Part shown: positions 1 through 9,481 of the stretch, piece after piece
Layout of the letters: every line of letters starts with the position of its first letter
How positions within the stretch are numbered: the stretch's first letter is position 1
Assembly (NCBI RefSeq): GCF_038237375.1
Contig: NZ_CP151273.1
Location: 2,294,001 to 2,358,000 of the forward strand
DNA from: Alcaligenes sp. SDU_A2
Lineage (GTDB): Bacteria; Pseudomonadota; Gammaproteobacteria; Burkholderiales; Burkholderiaceae_B
Reading direction: 5' to 3'
Length of the DNA stretch: 64,000 nt
The notes under the pieces: model-generated
The model's input: the letters and a program-made list of their open reading frames with translations, nothing else
The model's database searches: none
Told to the model about the DNA's origin: nothing
Translations under genes and position numbers: made by a program

Positions 1-1
1 C

Positions 2-73
2 CAGAACGAAATGCAGGTCAACCTGCGCACGCTGCAACTGGGCACGCAAGGATTCCAAGCCAAACAGCCCTGA
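2..73 (+). CDS. C-terminal end of an upstream gene (partial, unknown)
   Basis: An open frame enters from the left edge and ends at a TGA at 71-73. It encodes the last 23 residues (ending GFQAKQP) of a protein whose body lies outside the window. The next gene starts 17 bases later in the same direction, so the two may share an operon. Nothing in this fragment identifies a family. Confidence 0.5.
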   Translation, partial: QNEMQVNLRTLQLGTQGFQAKQP

Positions 74-90
74 ACATGACGGAGATCGCC

Positions 91-804
91 ATGAATCGCC
101 TGACCACGCTATGCGGTGCCCTGTCCATCGTCGTCGCCTCCTTGGCCCATGCCCAGGACTATTCTTTTCAAGGCTTTGCCACGGCCGATGCCATGAACCA
201 GATGCACGCCGCCGTGCGCGACAGCATGTTGGAGCCGGCAGCCCCTGGGCCACAGGCCCGTGCGACCAAACCCGGCACCACCGGCAGCTATCAATCAAAC
301 CGCGATATCTCGGCGCGGGTGCGTGCCCAATTCGTCCAGTTCGTGCGGCAGACCTCGGGCGAGCAAGCCGCCCGACAAATCGGTGCTGTTCTGGAGAAAG
401 GCGACCCGGTTGCCAGCTGGGCCAGCATCGTACGCGAAAACGGTCTGCGTCCAGGAAATCTGGGTGATGCCCTGACTGCCTACTGGGTACTGAACTGGGT
501 CATGGCCAACCAAAGCGACAACACACGCCAGCAGACCCAGGCGGTGCTCGCACAGACCCGCCGGGCGATTGCTACCACGCCCGCTCTGGCGCGTCTGGAC
601 GATGCCGGGCGGCAGGAAATGGCCGAAGTCCTGATGCTGAATTTCCTGCTTCAGCACGCGGTCTATATCAATGCCATCCAGCGCGGCGATCAAGACCTGC
701 AACGGCGCCTGGGCCAAGCCGCCGTCACACGCTTTCGCAAGGAAATGAACATTGATCTGCTCGGCCTGGAGCTGAGCAATGCCGGTTTTGTGGCCCGGCC
801 ATGA
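91..804 (+). CDS. Secreted DUF6683-like protein
   Basis: A protein of 237 residues with an N-terminal signal peptide: a hydrophobic stretch LCGALSIVVASLAHA followed by a probable AxA cleavage site, so it should be exported. The mature part is mostly helical, with a conserved-looking GLRPGNLGDALTAYWVLNW stretch that resembles DUF6683 family proteins (recognised by memory only). I chose the ATG at 91 because GGAG lies 8 bases before it; an in-frame ATG at 76 is possible but has no such site. The stop overlaps the start of the next gene by four bases, indicating translational coupling. Function is unknown. Confidence 0.65.
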   Translation: MNRLTTLCGALSIVVASLAHAQDYSFQGFATADAMNQMHAAVRDSMLEPAAPGPQARATKPGTTGSYQSNRDISARVRAQFVQFVRQTSGEQAARQIGAVLEKGDPVASWASIVRENGLRPGNLGDALTAYWVLNWVMANQSDNTRQQTQAVLAQTRRAIATTPALARLDDAGRQEMAEVLMLNFLLQHAVYINAIQRGDQDLQRRLGQAAVTRFRKEMNIDLLGLELSNAGFVARP

Positions 805-1436
805 CGGCCGTCCCATCGACTAGGCCGTGCATGACCACATCAAAAGGCCCGAAAGACCGCCAGCCCTGCGTTCACCGATGCCATCAAGCACGCCTCCTGT
901 CAGCAGCAACGCTTCTTGCCGCGCTGCTGCTTGCTTTACCGGCACAGACCCAGCCCCTGCCCGCCGAGCAATTTATCGCTGCAACACACTCGCTCGATAG
1001 CACCACACTGCACGCTCTGAGCGATACCGTCGATGCCGCCCCCCTTGCCCTGGCCCGCGAACTGCGCACCGGTCTTGGCGGCCACAAAGCATGGCAACGC
1101 TATGCCGCCGCCATGCTGGACAACGGGCAGGCCGAGGCACTGGGCAGGCAATGGGCCGCTTTATTCGTTGAGCCACGGATACTGGCCAAAGGGGAAGAAA
1201 AAGATGGCTCCTTCTGGTACCCCGTCGCCCGGGACGCCGGTTTTCTAACCGGCGGCATTGCCGCCGCACTGAACGATAGACAGCAGCAGCTACCCGCATT
1301 TGCGCTCGGCGCGCAGCGCCACGCACCTGCGGCGCAACAGAGCCTGTTTGAATGGTTGGCTCAGGCAGCCAAAGGGCTGCCCCGCCCGGCACGCACCGCC
1401 TTCAATCAGGCCATGCGCGCCGCCGCCGTGCTCTAA
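801..1436 (+). CDS. Hypothetical exported protein
   Basis: A 211-residue protein overlapping the preceding DUF6683-like gene by ATGA, so the two are co-translated and probably act together. After a basic leader there is a hydrophobic segment (LLSAATLLAALLLALPAQTQP) that reads as a signal peptide, although it begins unusually far from the first Met; the ATG at 831 would give a more normal leader. The rest is Ala/Leu-rich with no motif I recognise. Probably periplasmic; function unknown. Confidence 0.55.
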   Translation: MTAVPSTRPCMTTSKGPKDRQPCVHRCHQARLLSAATLLAALLLALPAQTQPLPAEQFIAATHSLDSTTLHALSDTVDAAPLALARELRTGLGGHKAWQRYAAAMLDNGQAEALGRQWAALFVEPRILAKGEEKDGSFWYPVARDAGFLTGGIAAALNDRQQQLPAFALGAQRHAPAAQQSLFEWLAQAAKGLPRPARTAFNQAMRAAAVL

Positions 1437-1472
1437 GACGCTCCCTGCCCGCCTTGGAGCACGCACGCGACC

Positions 1473-2747
1473 TTAGCCGCGCAAACGCTTGAGTTCTTCC
1501 AGCGCGATATCCACACGCACCTTGCCCAAGGCCACCAGCTTGTCGGCCAATACGGCAATTTCGTCGCCCAGCGCGCCGGCCATCATGGCGATATTCTGGG
1601 CGTGCAAGGACATATGGCCTTTCTGGATGCCGGTAGTGGCCAAGGCCTTCAAGGCCGAGAAATTCTGCGCCAGACCGACCGCTGCAATCACACGCGCCAA
1701 TTGCTGGGCGGACTGCACATTAAGAATTTGCAAGCAGGCGCGGGCTGTCGGGTGCAGCTTGGTCGCGCCCCCCACCAGGCCCACCGCCATCGGCACTTCG
1801 ATGCTGCCGGCCAGATGGCCTTCTGGCGTGACTTCCCAGCGGGTCAAGGAACCATAATGGCCGTTGCGGGCCGCATACGCGTGGGCACCGGCTTCCACAG
1901 CACGGGTGTCATTGCCAGTGGCCAACACCACCGCCGAGATACCGTTCATGATGCCTTTGTTGTGGGTGGCCGCCCGATACGGATCGGCATCGGCAAACTG
2001 GTAGGCCGACACGATGCCATCACGCACCGCCGGTCCGCCGATGGCTTCGCACGTCCAGACGGCCCGCGCGCGCGCCAGGCGCTGATCGGCCAGATTGGAC
2101 AGAATGCGCAGATACACCTTGCCGCCGGTCCAGCGCTCGATATGCGGTGCCAGGGTCTCGGCCATGGTATTGACCGCATTGGCACCCATTGCGTCTTTGG
2201 TATCGACCACGATATGGGTAATGACCATCGGGCCGCCCTCGGTCTGCAGCACGCGCACATTCAGGTCATGAAAGCCGCCGCCCATCTGTACCAGAATCGG
2301 ATCGCATTCGTTGCACAGGCTGCGGATTTCGTCCTTGCGCTCCAGAATGCGCAGACGGCTATCGTGGGGGTTGGGCGATTGCACCAACTGAATCTGCGCG
2401 ATCATGAAGGTGCCCGACATCGAGGTCTGGAAGCCCTGATGATCGTAGCACTGACGCGCCGCATTGGACACCGCCGCCACCACCGAGGACTCCTCGGTCG
2501 CCATCGGAATCAGGTAATCCTGCGCGTCGATCTTCAGGCTGGTGGCAATGCCCAGGGGAATGTTCATGGTGCCCACGACGTTCTCGATCAGGCGATCGGC
2601 CAGCGCGGGGTCCAGATTGCCCATATTGCGCAGGTGCGTGACGGCGTCGGCATCCAAGCCGGCGAAATCGGCGGTTTTCTGCAGACGTTCGTCGGGGCTG
2701 AGTTTATGAAAACCCGAAATGCGGGAGCTGGGTTGAGTAGTGCTCAT
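1473..2747 (-). CDS. mvaA: Hydroxymethylglutaryl-CoA reductase, degradative (class II)
   Basis: Class II HMG-CoA reductase of 424 residues, close to the 428 of the Pseudomonas mevalonii enzyme. The expected catalytic landmarks are visible: the Glu in ENVVGTMNIPLG, the Lys in THNKGIMNG, the Asp in TGNDTRAVEAG and the His in HMSLHAQNIAMM. Class II enzymes in bacteria that do not make isoprenoids through mevalonate oxidise mevalonate to HMG-CoA with NAD(P) for growth on it. The gene follows, on the same strand, a complete TRAP transporter and a divergent MocR regulator, which supports catabolic rather than biosynthetic use. An HMG-CoA lyase is not visible nearby. Confidence 0.92.
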   Translation of the reverse strand: MSTTQPSSRISGFHKLSPDERLQKTADFAGLDADAVTHLRNMGNLDPALADRLIENVVGTMNIPLGIATSLKIDAQDYLIPMATEESSVVAAVSNAARQCYDHQGFQTSMSGTFMIAQIQLVQSPNPHDSRLRILERKDEIRSLCNECDPILVQMGGGFHDLNVRVLQTEGGPMVITHIVVDTKDAMGANAVNTMAETLAPHIERWTGGKVYLRILSNLADQRLARARAVWTCEAIGGPAVRDGIVSAYQFADADPYRAATHNKGIMNGISAVVLATGNDTRAVEAGAHAYAARNGHYGSLTRWEVTPEGHLAGSIEVPMAVGLVGGATKLHPTARACLQILNVQSAQQLARVIAAVGLAQNFSALKALATTGIQKGHMSLHAQNIAMMAGALGDEIAVLADKLVALGKVRVDIALEELKRLRG

Positions 2748-2773
2748 GATAGTGTCCTTGTCATGTCAAAGCG

Positions 2774-4087
2774 TTAAGCGCCGCTCATGAGTCGGGGCAG
2801 CCAGGTTACCAGGCCGGGGAAGGCCGCGATCAACAACAGGGCGACGACTTGCAGCAGCATGAAAGGAAGTACGCCGCGATAGACCGTTGTCATATGGATG
2901 GACGCGGGCAAAGCCCCTTTCATGTAAAACAGGGTGTAGCCGAACGGCGGGCTGATATAGCCGGTCTGGATCGTGATGGCGTACAGCACGCCGAACCAGA
3001 TCTCGTCAAAGCCCAGCACGCGCACAATGGGCAGAAACACGGGCACGGTCAGCAAGATAATGCCGATCTCATCCAGGACAGTGCCCAGAAAAATCAGGAT
3101 CAGCATCATGCAGGCCAGGATCATGTAGGGATGCACATTCAGGTCACGGATGAAGTTCATCAGGGTGTCGGCACCGCCCAGACCCGTGAAAATCGCCACA
3201 TAGGCCTTGGCACCCACCGTGATCCACAGAATCATGGCCGTGGCTTTCAAAGCCTGCACCCCGGATTCCTGCAGATTGCGCAGACTTAGCCGACGACGCA
3301 CCGCGCTGGCCAGAATCGCACCGGCCACACCCACGGCAGCCGCTTCGGTCGGCGTGGCGATACCGAAGAAAATCGACCCCAGAATCACCACGATCAGAAA
3401 AATAGGCAGAATCAACTGCTTTAAGCTGGCCAGCTTGACGCTCAGGGCGATGGCCTGACCGCTGCATTTGGGCACCCGGTGCGGCTGGGTATAGGCCAGC
3501 ACCAGGATGTACAGCACATACAGGCCGGCCAGAATCACGCCCGGCACAATCCCGGCAATCAACATCTTGCCGATGGAAACCTGCGCCGTAATGGCATAGA
3601 CAATGGTCAGCACCGACGGCGGGATCAAAATGCCCAAGGTGCCCGATGCGCATATGGTGCCGGTGGCCAGCGCCGGATCGTACTTGCGCTTGAGCATTTC
3701 CGGCAGGGCCAGCACACCCATGGCAGTGACTGCCGCGCCTACCACGCCGGTCATGGCCGCCATGAAGACGCAGATTACGACCGTGCCGATGGCCAGTCCG
3801 CCGCGCAGGCGGCCGAACCAGATCTCCATGGTGCGGTACAGATCCTCGATCACGCCCGAGCGTTGCAAAATACCGGCCATCAGGATGTACAGCGGAATGG
3901 CCAGCAAGGCCTCCGAGCGCATGGTGTCGAACACCTGCAGCACGATGATGATGACGGACTCCGGATTCCAGAGCGTCACCGTCAACAACAGGGACAGCCC
4001 ACCCAGCACAAAGGCGATCGGCAGGCCCGACAGCATGAACAGCGTCAAGCCGCCGAACATGAGCAGCAAAATCATGTTGGGAGTCAT
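2774..4087 (-). CDS. dctM: TRAP transporter large permease subunit (DctM)
   Basis: A 437-residue integral membrane protein with about 12 hydrophobic segments, the normal size for DctM, the channel subunit of tripartite ATP-independent periplasmic transporters. Typical stretches include FMAAMTGVVGAAVTAMGVLALP and GTICASGTLGILIPPS. It overlaps the DctQ gene by ATGA and lies 26 bases before the HMG-CoA reductase, so the group is one operon. The substrate is probably mevalonate or a related hydroxy acid, inferred only from the reductase. Confidence 0.93.
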   Translation of the reverse strand: MTPNMILLLMFGGLTLFMLSGLPIAFVLGGLSLLLTVTLWNPESVIIIVLQVFDTMRSEALLAIPLYILMAGILQRSGVIEDLYRTMEIWFGRLRGGLAIGTVVICVFMAAMTGVVGAAVTAMGVLALPEMLKRKYDPALATGTICASGTLGILIPPSVLTIVYAITAQVSIGKMLIAGIVPGVILAGLYVLYILVLAYTQPHRVPKCSGQAIALSVKLASLKQLILPIFLIVVILGSIFFGIATPTEAAAVGVAGAILASAVRRRLSLRNLQESGVQALKATAMILWITVGAKAYVAIFTGLGGADTLMNFIRDLNVHPYMILACMMLILIFLGTVLDEIGIILLTVPVFLPIVRVLGFDEIWFGVLYAITIQTGYISPPFGYTLFYMKGALPASIHMTTVYRGVLPFMLLQVVALLLIAAFPGLVTWLPRLMSGA

Positions 4088-4626
4088 GCCAGTTCTTCCT
4101 CGGTGCGGGTCACAGGATCAATCCAGATACGGATGAATTCGGCCAGAGTCTGCAAGCCCAGCAGCACGGCGGCCAGCGGGACGGCGAATTTATAGGGCCA
4201 CAAAGGGGGATTCCAGCCGGAAAACGTGGTTTCCCGATACTCGAAAGACTGCAGGGCCAGCGGCCAGGAGTAGTACAGCAAAATGCCGCAGAACAGGATG
4301 ATGACCAGAAAATTGACCGAATCCAGTACCCGACCAGGCACAGGCGACAAACGGCGGCGCACAATATCCAGATTGACGTGTCCGCCTATATGCATCAAAT
4401 AAGGCCCGCCCAGCAGAAAATATGGGCCGAACAACAGCACGGCCAGCTCCATGCCCCAGGCCGTGGGCGCGTTAAAGACGTAGCGGCTGGTCACCTCGAA
4501 CAGCATGACCGGCACAATAATCAACATCAGGGCGGCCGCCAGCATAAAGCACCAGCGGTTCAAAGTTGTGATCAGGCGTATATACGCGCGCAAAGCAGGG
4601 AGCATACGTTCTCGCTGGCGGATCAA
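4084..4626 (-). CDS. dctQ: TRAP transporter small permease subunit (DctQ)
   Basis: A 180-residue protein with four hydrophobic segments, matching the size and shape of DctQ, which docks on DctM in the inner membrane. It lies between the binding-protein gene and DctM, the common P-Q-M order. The 3' end overlaps the DctM start by four bases. About 60 bases separate it from the DctP stop. Confidence 0.88.
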   Translation of the reverse strand: MIRQRERMLPALRAYIRLITTLNRWCFMLAAALMLIIVPVMLFEVTSRYVFNAPTAWGMELAVLLFGPYFLLGGPYLMHIGGHVNLDIVRRRLSPVPGRVLDSVNFLVIILFCGILLYYSWPLALQSFEYRETTFSGWNPPLWPYKFAVPLAAVLLGLQTLAEFIRIWIDPVTRTEEELA

Positions 4627-4685
4627 AGAGAGAAAAAAATGCCGGGCGCAACCACAGCCCGGCCGGTCGGTCCAGCGCTGCGCGC

Positions 4686-5726
4686 TTAGCTAAGCAGACC
4701 CAGGCGCTCCAGGAACGCGATCTGGCTATCGAGCATCTTGACGGCGTTGGGGTTGTTCTTGGTCGCCTTGCGCCATACTTCCACCGCCTGCTTGCGGGCC
4801 TGCAGCACATCAGCCGGGTCCAGCGAACTGATCGTCACGCCCTGCTTCTTGAAGGCTTCCAGGGCCACGCCGTCGGCCACCAGGATATGCTGGCGCAAGG
4901 CTGCCGAGGTATCGCGCGCCGCCGTGGCCAGCGCCACCTTGAATTGTTCGGGCAATCGATCGTAGGCCGCTTTGTTAGCCACATAGCTGGTGGCCGTGGA
5001 CGGCTGATGCGGACCGGGCGTAATGATGTACTTGGCCACTTCACCCAGGCCGGCTTCCAGGTTGGCGGTCAGATCGCCACGGTCGGCCAGATCGATCACT
5101 CCCTTGTCCAGCGCCGAATACACTTCGCTGGTGGGCAGCGGCGTCACGGACACGCCCATCGCATCCATGACGGTCGCGGCCAGACCGACAAAACGCCCTT
5201 TCTTGCCTTTTAAGTCCGCAATCGACTGGATGGCGACTTTGGAATGGATGGGCTCGGGACCATACACGGTCGGAGCAATGTAGAACAGACCGGCCGGCGC
5301 ATACGCTTCGCGCGCCAGCTCCAGACCGCCCAGTTCGTAGAACCAGGCTTCGTATTGATCGGCTTCGGGAAAGCCAAAAGGCACAGTGCTGGTAAAAGCC
5401 AGGCCGGGAATCTTGCCGGCTTCGTAGCCGTCAAAGGTTTTCATCATCTGGAATGCGCCGCCGCGCACCGCATCGAAGGCCTGATTGGCGGGCACCAACT
5501 GTCCGGCGGAATACAGATCGATCTTGAAGCGGCCCTCGGTCAGATCAGCCACGCGCTTGACAAAGTATTCCTCGAACTTCTGCGGCGTGGTGCCACCGTC
5601 CCACAAAGCCTGCATACGCCAGGTCACAGTGTCGGCCGCGCGGGCCAGCGAAGCGCCTGCGCCCAGCGCGGCCACACCAGCCATGCCCAAACCCTTGATG
5701 ACGGAACGGCGAGAGAGCTGTTTCAT
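4686..5726 (-). CDS. dctP: TRAP transporter substrate-binding protein (DctP)
   Basis: Periplasmic solute receptor of about 346 residues. The start at 5726 is chosen because a GGAGG site precedes it and it places a twin-arginine type leader (RRSVIKGLGMAGVAALGAG) at the N terminus; the longer frame upstream runs into the regulatory region. The mature part has the DctP fold signature (YSAGQLVPANQAFDAVRGGA; later DLKGKKGRFVG). A Tat leader on a TRAP receptor is seen in a subset of the family. First gene of the operon, transcribed away from the MocR regulator. Confidence 0.9.
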   Translation of the reverse strand: MKQLSRRSVIKGLGMAGVAALGAGASLARAADTVTWRMQALWDGGTTPQKFEEYFVKRVADLTEGRFKIDLYSAGQLVPANQAFDAVRGGAFQMMKTFDGYEAGKIPGLAFTSTVPFGFPEADQYEAWFYELGGLELAREAYAPAGLFYIAPTVYGPEPIHSKVAIQSIADLKGKKGRFVGLAATVMDAMGVSVTPLPTSEVYSALDKGVIDLADRGDLTANLEAGLGEVAKYIITPGPHQPSTATSYVANKAAYDRLPEQFKVALATAARDTSAALRQHILVADGVALEAFKKQGVTISSLDPADVLQARKQAVEVWRKATKNNPNAVKMLDSQIAFLERLGLLS

Positions 5727-5805
5727 ACTTTCCTCCAAATGGTGCTTATGGCGGATCTCTTGACGAGCAAGAGTCCGAATAGTCATTTTTAGTAGCGACA
5801 ATACG

Positions 5806-5874
5806 GTCCCATAATAAAAACTAAAATGGGACAATACAAGGTACAGTTATTGGGTCAGTCGCAAAACTGTCCCA
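5806..5874. promoter_or_regulatory. Candidate MocR operator region
   Basis: The divergent gap between dctP and the MocR gene contains GTCCCA at 5806-5811, its inverse TGGGAC at 5827-5832 and GTCCCA again at 5869-5874. Inverted and direct copies of a hexamer in a shared promoter region are what MocR/GntR regulators typically bind. Binding is inferred. Confidence 0.5.
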
Positions 5875-5912
5875 CGTTATACATGGGTACGTCTTAACCC
5901 TAAGGAGAGGCC

Positions 5913-7268
5913 ATGAGGCCGGTCTACCAAATCGTCAATGCCATCCGGGCCGAGATCGAGGCCGGCCTTCTGAAGCCGGGCGCGCGCCTGCTGTCCATTC
6001 GCAGCGGCGCGCAGCGCCATGGCGTGTCCAAAAACACCATGGCCGACGCCTACGACAGGCTGGTCGCGCAGGGCCTGCTAGTGGCCCAAGCAGGCTCGGG
6101 CTACTTCGTGGCCCAGACCGATACACTGAATACTGCCAATCGCCAGCCCCATGTGGCTCAAGCGATGGACACCGTGTCTCTGCTGCGCGAACAACTGGTG
6201 CGTCAGTACGAGGTGCGCGTGGGCGATGGCCGCCTGCCCGCCAGCTGGGCGCGCGGCCTGGATAAATTGACACGCGGCCACCTACCCGTCTCCGACCTGA
6301 TGGATCACGGCTACGGCAACCCCTGGGGATACGAGCCCTTGCGCGAACGCATCGCCCTGATGCTGCGCGAACGCGGCATCAAAAGCGGCAGCAACCAGAT
6401 ACTGCTGACATACGGGGCGAATCATGCTCTGGATCTGGTGGCGCGCTACTGTCTGGTGCCGGGCGATGTCGTGCTGGTGGACAGCCCAGGCTATTACCCG
6501 TTATTCGGCAAGCTGCAGTACTCCAACGTCCAGATCATCGGCGTGCGGCGCACCGTGGACGGCCCTGATCTGAACGAACTGGAACACGCCTGCAAAACCT
6601 ACAAGCCCAAGCTGTTCTTTACACAGACACTGGCGCACAACCCCACCGGCACCAGCGCCACGCTACCAGTCTGCCACCGCATCCTGACGCTGGCCGAACA
6701 GCATCAGCTCTATGTGGTCGAGGACGATCCTTTTGCCGACATCCTGCCCGTGGACAGCCCCCGGCTGGCCACGCTGGACCAGTTGCAACGCGTCATTTAC
6801 GTGGGCACTTTTTCCAAGACCCTGTCAGCCGGCGTGCGCGTAGGCTATATGACGGGCCCCGAGACCTTGCTGTCAGCCTTGTGCGACCTGAAAATGCTGA
6901 CTCTGGTGGCCACTTCCGACTGGGCCGAACGCACCGTCTACGACCTGATTGTGCGCGGCCAGTACCTGAAGCACCTGCGCCGCCTGAAAACGCAGGTAGA
7001 ACGCGCACAAAAACAAGCCTATCAAGCGCTGAGCGAGCTGGGCCTGAGCATCTTTGCCCCGCCGACCGGGGGATTTTATCTATGGGTGCTGCTGCCCTCT
7101 AATCTGGACGAAACAGCCTTCCTGCACGCTGCCTCGCAACGCAGCATTTTCATCGCCCCCGGCAGTCTGTTCATGCCAGATCGCAGTCCCGCGCGCGCCA
7201 TGCGTATCAATATTGCCTATGCCCTGGACAAACGCTTTCTGGACTTGCTGCGGGAGTGGGTGCACTAA
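5913..7268 (+). CDS. MocR/PdxR-type GntR regulator with aminotransferase domain
   Basis: 451 residues: an N-terminal winged-helix GntR domain (residues 1-70, with SKNTMADAYDRLVAQGLL as recognition region), a linker, then a fold-type I aminotransferase domain with the PLP-binding lysine in YVGTFSKTLSAGVRVGY and the NPTGTS and DDPFAD motifs. Such proteins sense an amino acid or PLP-linked ligand and often activate a divergent operon. A good ribosome site (TAAGGAGAGG) precedes the ATG. Its divergent target is the TRAP/HMG-CoA reductase operon, an unusual substrate class for a MocR protein. Confidence 0.9.
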   Translation: MRPVYQIVNAIRAEIEAGLLKPGARLLSIRSGAQRHGVSKNTMADAYDRLVAQGLLVAQAGSGYFVAQTDTLNTANRQPHVAQAMDTVSLLREQLVRQYEVRVGDGRLPASWARGLDKLTRGHLPVSDLMDHGYGNPWGYEPLRERIALMLRERGIKSGSNQILLTYGANHALDLVARYCLVPGDVVLVDSPGYYPLFGKLQYSNVQIIGVRRTVDGPDLNELEHACKTYKPKLFFTQTLAHNPTGTSATLPVCHRILTLAEQHQLYVVEDDPFADILPVDSPRLATLDQLQRVIYVGTFSKTLSAGVRVGYMTGPETLLSALCDLKMLTLVATSDWAERTVYDLIVRGQYLKHLRRLKTQVERAQKQAYQALSELGLSIFAPPTGGFYLWVLLPSNLDETAFLHAASQRSIFIAPGSLFMPDRSPARAMRINIAYALDKRFLDLLREWVH

Positions 7269-7450
7269 GCCAGCCCTCTATCGGAAAGATTTTTTCAAAG
7301 ATGACACATTTCCCCTCTCCGCAACACTTTAAACATTAACAATCAGCAAAAAAGGCTTATATTTCCCACAATACACGGTCAGCAAGCTACTATTTGTTGC
7401 GTTCATTGCCCTGCCCTGCTGCCGGGCCGCTCCTTTTTCCGCGCCCCCTT

Positions 7451-8944
7451 ATGTCCCTTCCCATCTTGACCGATCCGGCCCTTGTCCTTGGTTCCACCGA
7501 CTCTCTGCGCCTGTTCGATGCCTCGCCCGTATCCATGTGGCTGGAAGACTACAGCGGGGTATTCGAGGTGTTTGAACAGTGGCGCAAGGACGGCGTAACT
7601 GATCTGGCCACCTTTTTGCAGGCCCATCCCGAACAGGCCGCGCACTGCTCGGCCCGCATTCGCTTGCTGCACGTCAATCCTGCCACGCTGGCCTTGTTTG
7701 CTGCGGACAGCTTTACCGAACTATCGAGCCGACTGAACGAGGTCCTGCGCGACGAGACCTTCGAGGCCTTTATCCGGGAACTGCAACAGCTTTGGGACGG
7801 GCAAAGTCACTTTCAGAGCCGCAGCGTCAACTACGCGCTCGATGGCCGACGCCTGGACATACAGCTCAAGGGCGTGCTGCTGCCCGAACAGGAGCGCCAC
7901 GGCGACCGCGTGCTGGTCGTGATCGAAGACGTGACCGAGCTGGAGCAGGCCCGTCGCCGGGCCAGAGACAGCGCCCGCCATGCGCGCAGCCTGTTTCAGC
8001 AAGCCCCGGTATCGCTGTGGGTAGAAGACTTCAGTACCATACGCTTGCTGCTGGAAGAACTTCGTAGCCACGGCATCACGGACCTGCGCACCTTTACCGA
8101 TGTGCACCCCGAGTTCGTGGAACGCTGCATGGCCGAGATCAAAGTGCTGGATGTAAACCAGTACACACTGGACATGTTCAAGGCCGACAGCAAAAAAGAA
8201 CTGTTGACCCGCCTGCCCGATGTTTTTCGGGAAGAGATGATTCCCAGCTTTCGCGAACAGTTGATCGACTTGTGGGAAGGACGCCTGTTCCAGCAACGCG
8301 AAGTGCTCAACCACACGCTGGATGGCTCTCCCCTGAATATCCACCTGCAATTTTCCGTTTTCGGCGGGCACGAAGACAGTTGGGATCAGGTCCTGCTGGC
8401 CCTGACCGATATTACTGCCCGCAAAAAAGCCGAAACCTACCTGGAATACCTGGGCAAGCACGATGTGCTGACCAAGCTCAAAAACCGCTCATATTACGTG
8501 GATGAACTGAACCGCCTGACACGCAAGAACATCCTGCCCACTTCGGTCATGGTGCTGGATCTGAACCACCTGAAAGAAACCAATGACCATCTGGGACACA
8601 TCAGTGGGGATGCCCTGCTGCAACGAGTGGGCGAAGTGCTGCTGCAAGCGGTAGACAAACCCTGGCATGCGGCCCGCGTAGGCGGAGACGAATTTATTGT
8701 GCTGATGCCAGGGGCCGACGAAGCGGCTGCCCAGGCCGTGGCCGACAATATCATCAAACTGACCGCGCTGAACAACCAGTTTTACGGCACGCCGGCCATC
8801 GCCTTGTCTATTGGTATTGCGACGGCGCGTGAACCCAATTCCCTGGAAGCCACGTTACGTCTGGCCGACCAGCGCATGTACGCCAACAAGCGGGATTATT
8901 ACGAAAAAAGCGCCCAGGAACGCCGCCAGCGCAGCACAGACTAA
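7451..8944 (+). CDS. Diguanylate cyclase with two tandem sensory repeats
   Basis: About 497 residues. The C-terminal GGDEF domain is intact (RVGGDEFIVLMPGA) and should make cyclic di-GMP; no RxxD inhibitory site is visible five residues before GGDEF. The N-terminal two thirds consists of two related PAS-like units, each starting with a (S/P)VS(M/L)W(L/V)EDxS motif and continuing with GxTDLxTFxxxHPE. There is no signal peptide or membrane segment, so it is cytosolic. The ATG at 7451 is the first in frame; the frame stays open back to a TTG at 7394. Confidence 0.88.
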   Translation: MSLPILTDPALVLGSTDSLRLFDASPVSMWLEDYSGVFEVFEQWRKDGVTDLATFLQAHPEQAAHCSARIRLLHVNPATLALFAADSFTELSSRLNEVLRDETFEAFIRELQQLWDGQSHFQSRSVNYALDGRRLDIQLKGVLLPEQERHGDRVLVVIEDVTELEQARRRARDSARHARSLFQQAPVSLWVEDFSTIRLLLEELRSHGITDLRTFTDVHPEFVERCMAEIKVLDVNQYTLDMFKADSKKELLTRLPDVFREEMIPSFREQLIDLWEGRLFQQREVLNHTLDGSPLNIHLQFSVFGGHEDSWDQVLLALTDITARKKAETYLEYLGKHDVLTKLKNRSYYVDELNRLTRKNILPTSVMVLDLNHLKETNDHLGHISGDALLQRVGEVLLQAVDKPWHAARVGGDEFIVLMPGADEAAAQAVADNIIKLTALNNQFYGTPAIALSIGIATAREPNSLEATLRLADQRMYANKRDYYEKSAQERRQRSTD

Positions 8945-8968
8945 GCGCCGACAGCGCACCCGGCTACA

Positions 8969-9481
8969 TCACGCCAACCCCTGGGATTTTTTCCATTTGC
9001 GCAAACGCCCACGCGCATTGGCATACGGCGAAGAGGTGTTGAGCTGTATCATTCGCCCCAGAGTGTAGGTCTTGTACCAAGGCGCGCCATACAGGCTGGC
9101 ATCGGACTCTCTTTCAACCAAAGCCACTATGCGGGCATGTACGTCAGCCAATTGCTGCAATAAATCGCCATAGGCCAGGCCGGCATGATCGGCATAGAAC
9201 TTCTGCGCCAATTCGCCCAAATCATTCCAGGTATAGCCGGTTTCGGGAAAATCCACTGCGGCACCGGTGGCCTTGCCATCGCACCACTTCAAAACCAGCT
9301 TGTTCCAGCCGATCAGGTAGGCGAGCAAATCCGCCACACTGATCTGCGTACCCTGACGGTGTCCTTCCAGAGTGGGCAGACGACTGGCGTCGGGCGGCAC
9401 ACCGACCAGATCGGCCGCCAGCTTGCCATACGTGCTACGAATAGCATCAAGCAGCTCCTGTTTGTTTTGAGGCACAGCCAT
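8969..9481 (-). CDS. ClbS/DfsB family four-helix protein
   Basis: A 170-residue protein resembling the ClbS/DfsB family (DUF1706): a DinB-like helical bundle with SVADLLAYLIGWNKLVL near residue 50 and a C-terminal LGRMIQLNTSSPYANARGRLRKW motif typical of the group. ClbS protects colibactin producers by hydrolysing the toxin's cyclopropane; most chromosomal relatives, as here, lack any toxin cluster and their role is unknown. The start at 9481 is preceded by AGGAGA. Confidence 0.75.
   Translation of the reverse strand: MAVPQNKQELLDAIRSTYGKLAADLVGVPPDASRLPTLEGHRQGTQISVADLLAYLIGWNKLVLKWCDGKATGAAVDFPETGYTWNDLGELAQKFYADHAGLAYGDLLQQLADVHARIVALVERESDASLYGAPWYKTYTLGRMIQLNTSSPYANARGRLRKWKKSQGLA

Noticed and set aside
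1602-2777. 391-codon open frame antisense to HMG-CoA reductase
   Set aside because: The minus-strand frame has all catalytic motifs of the reductase; this one is a shadow.
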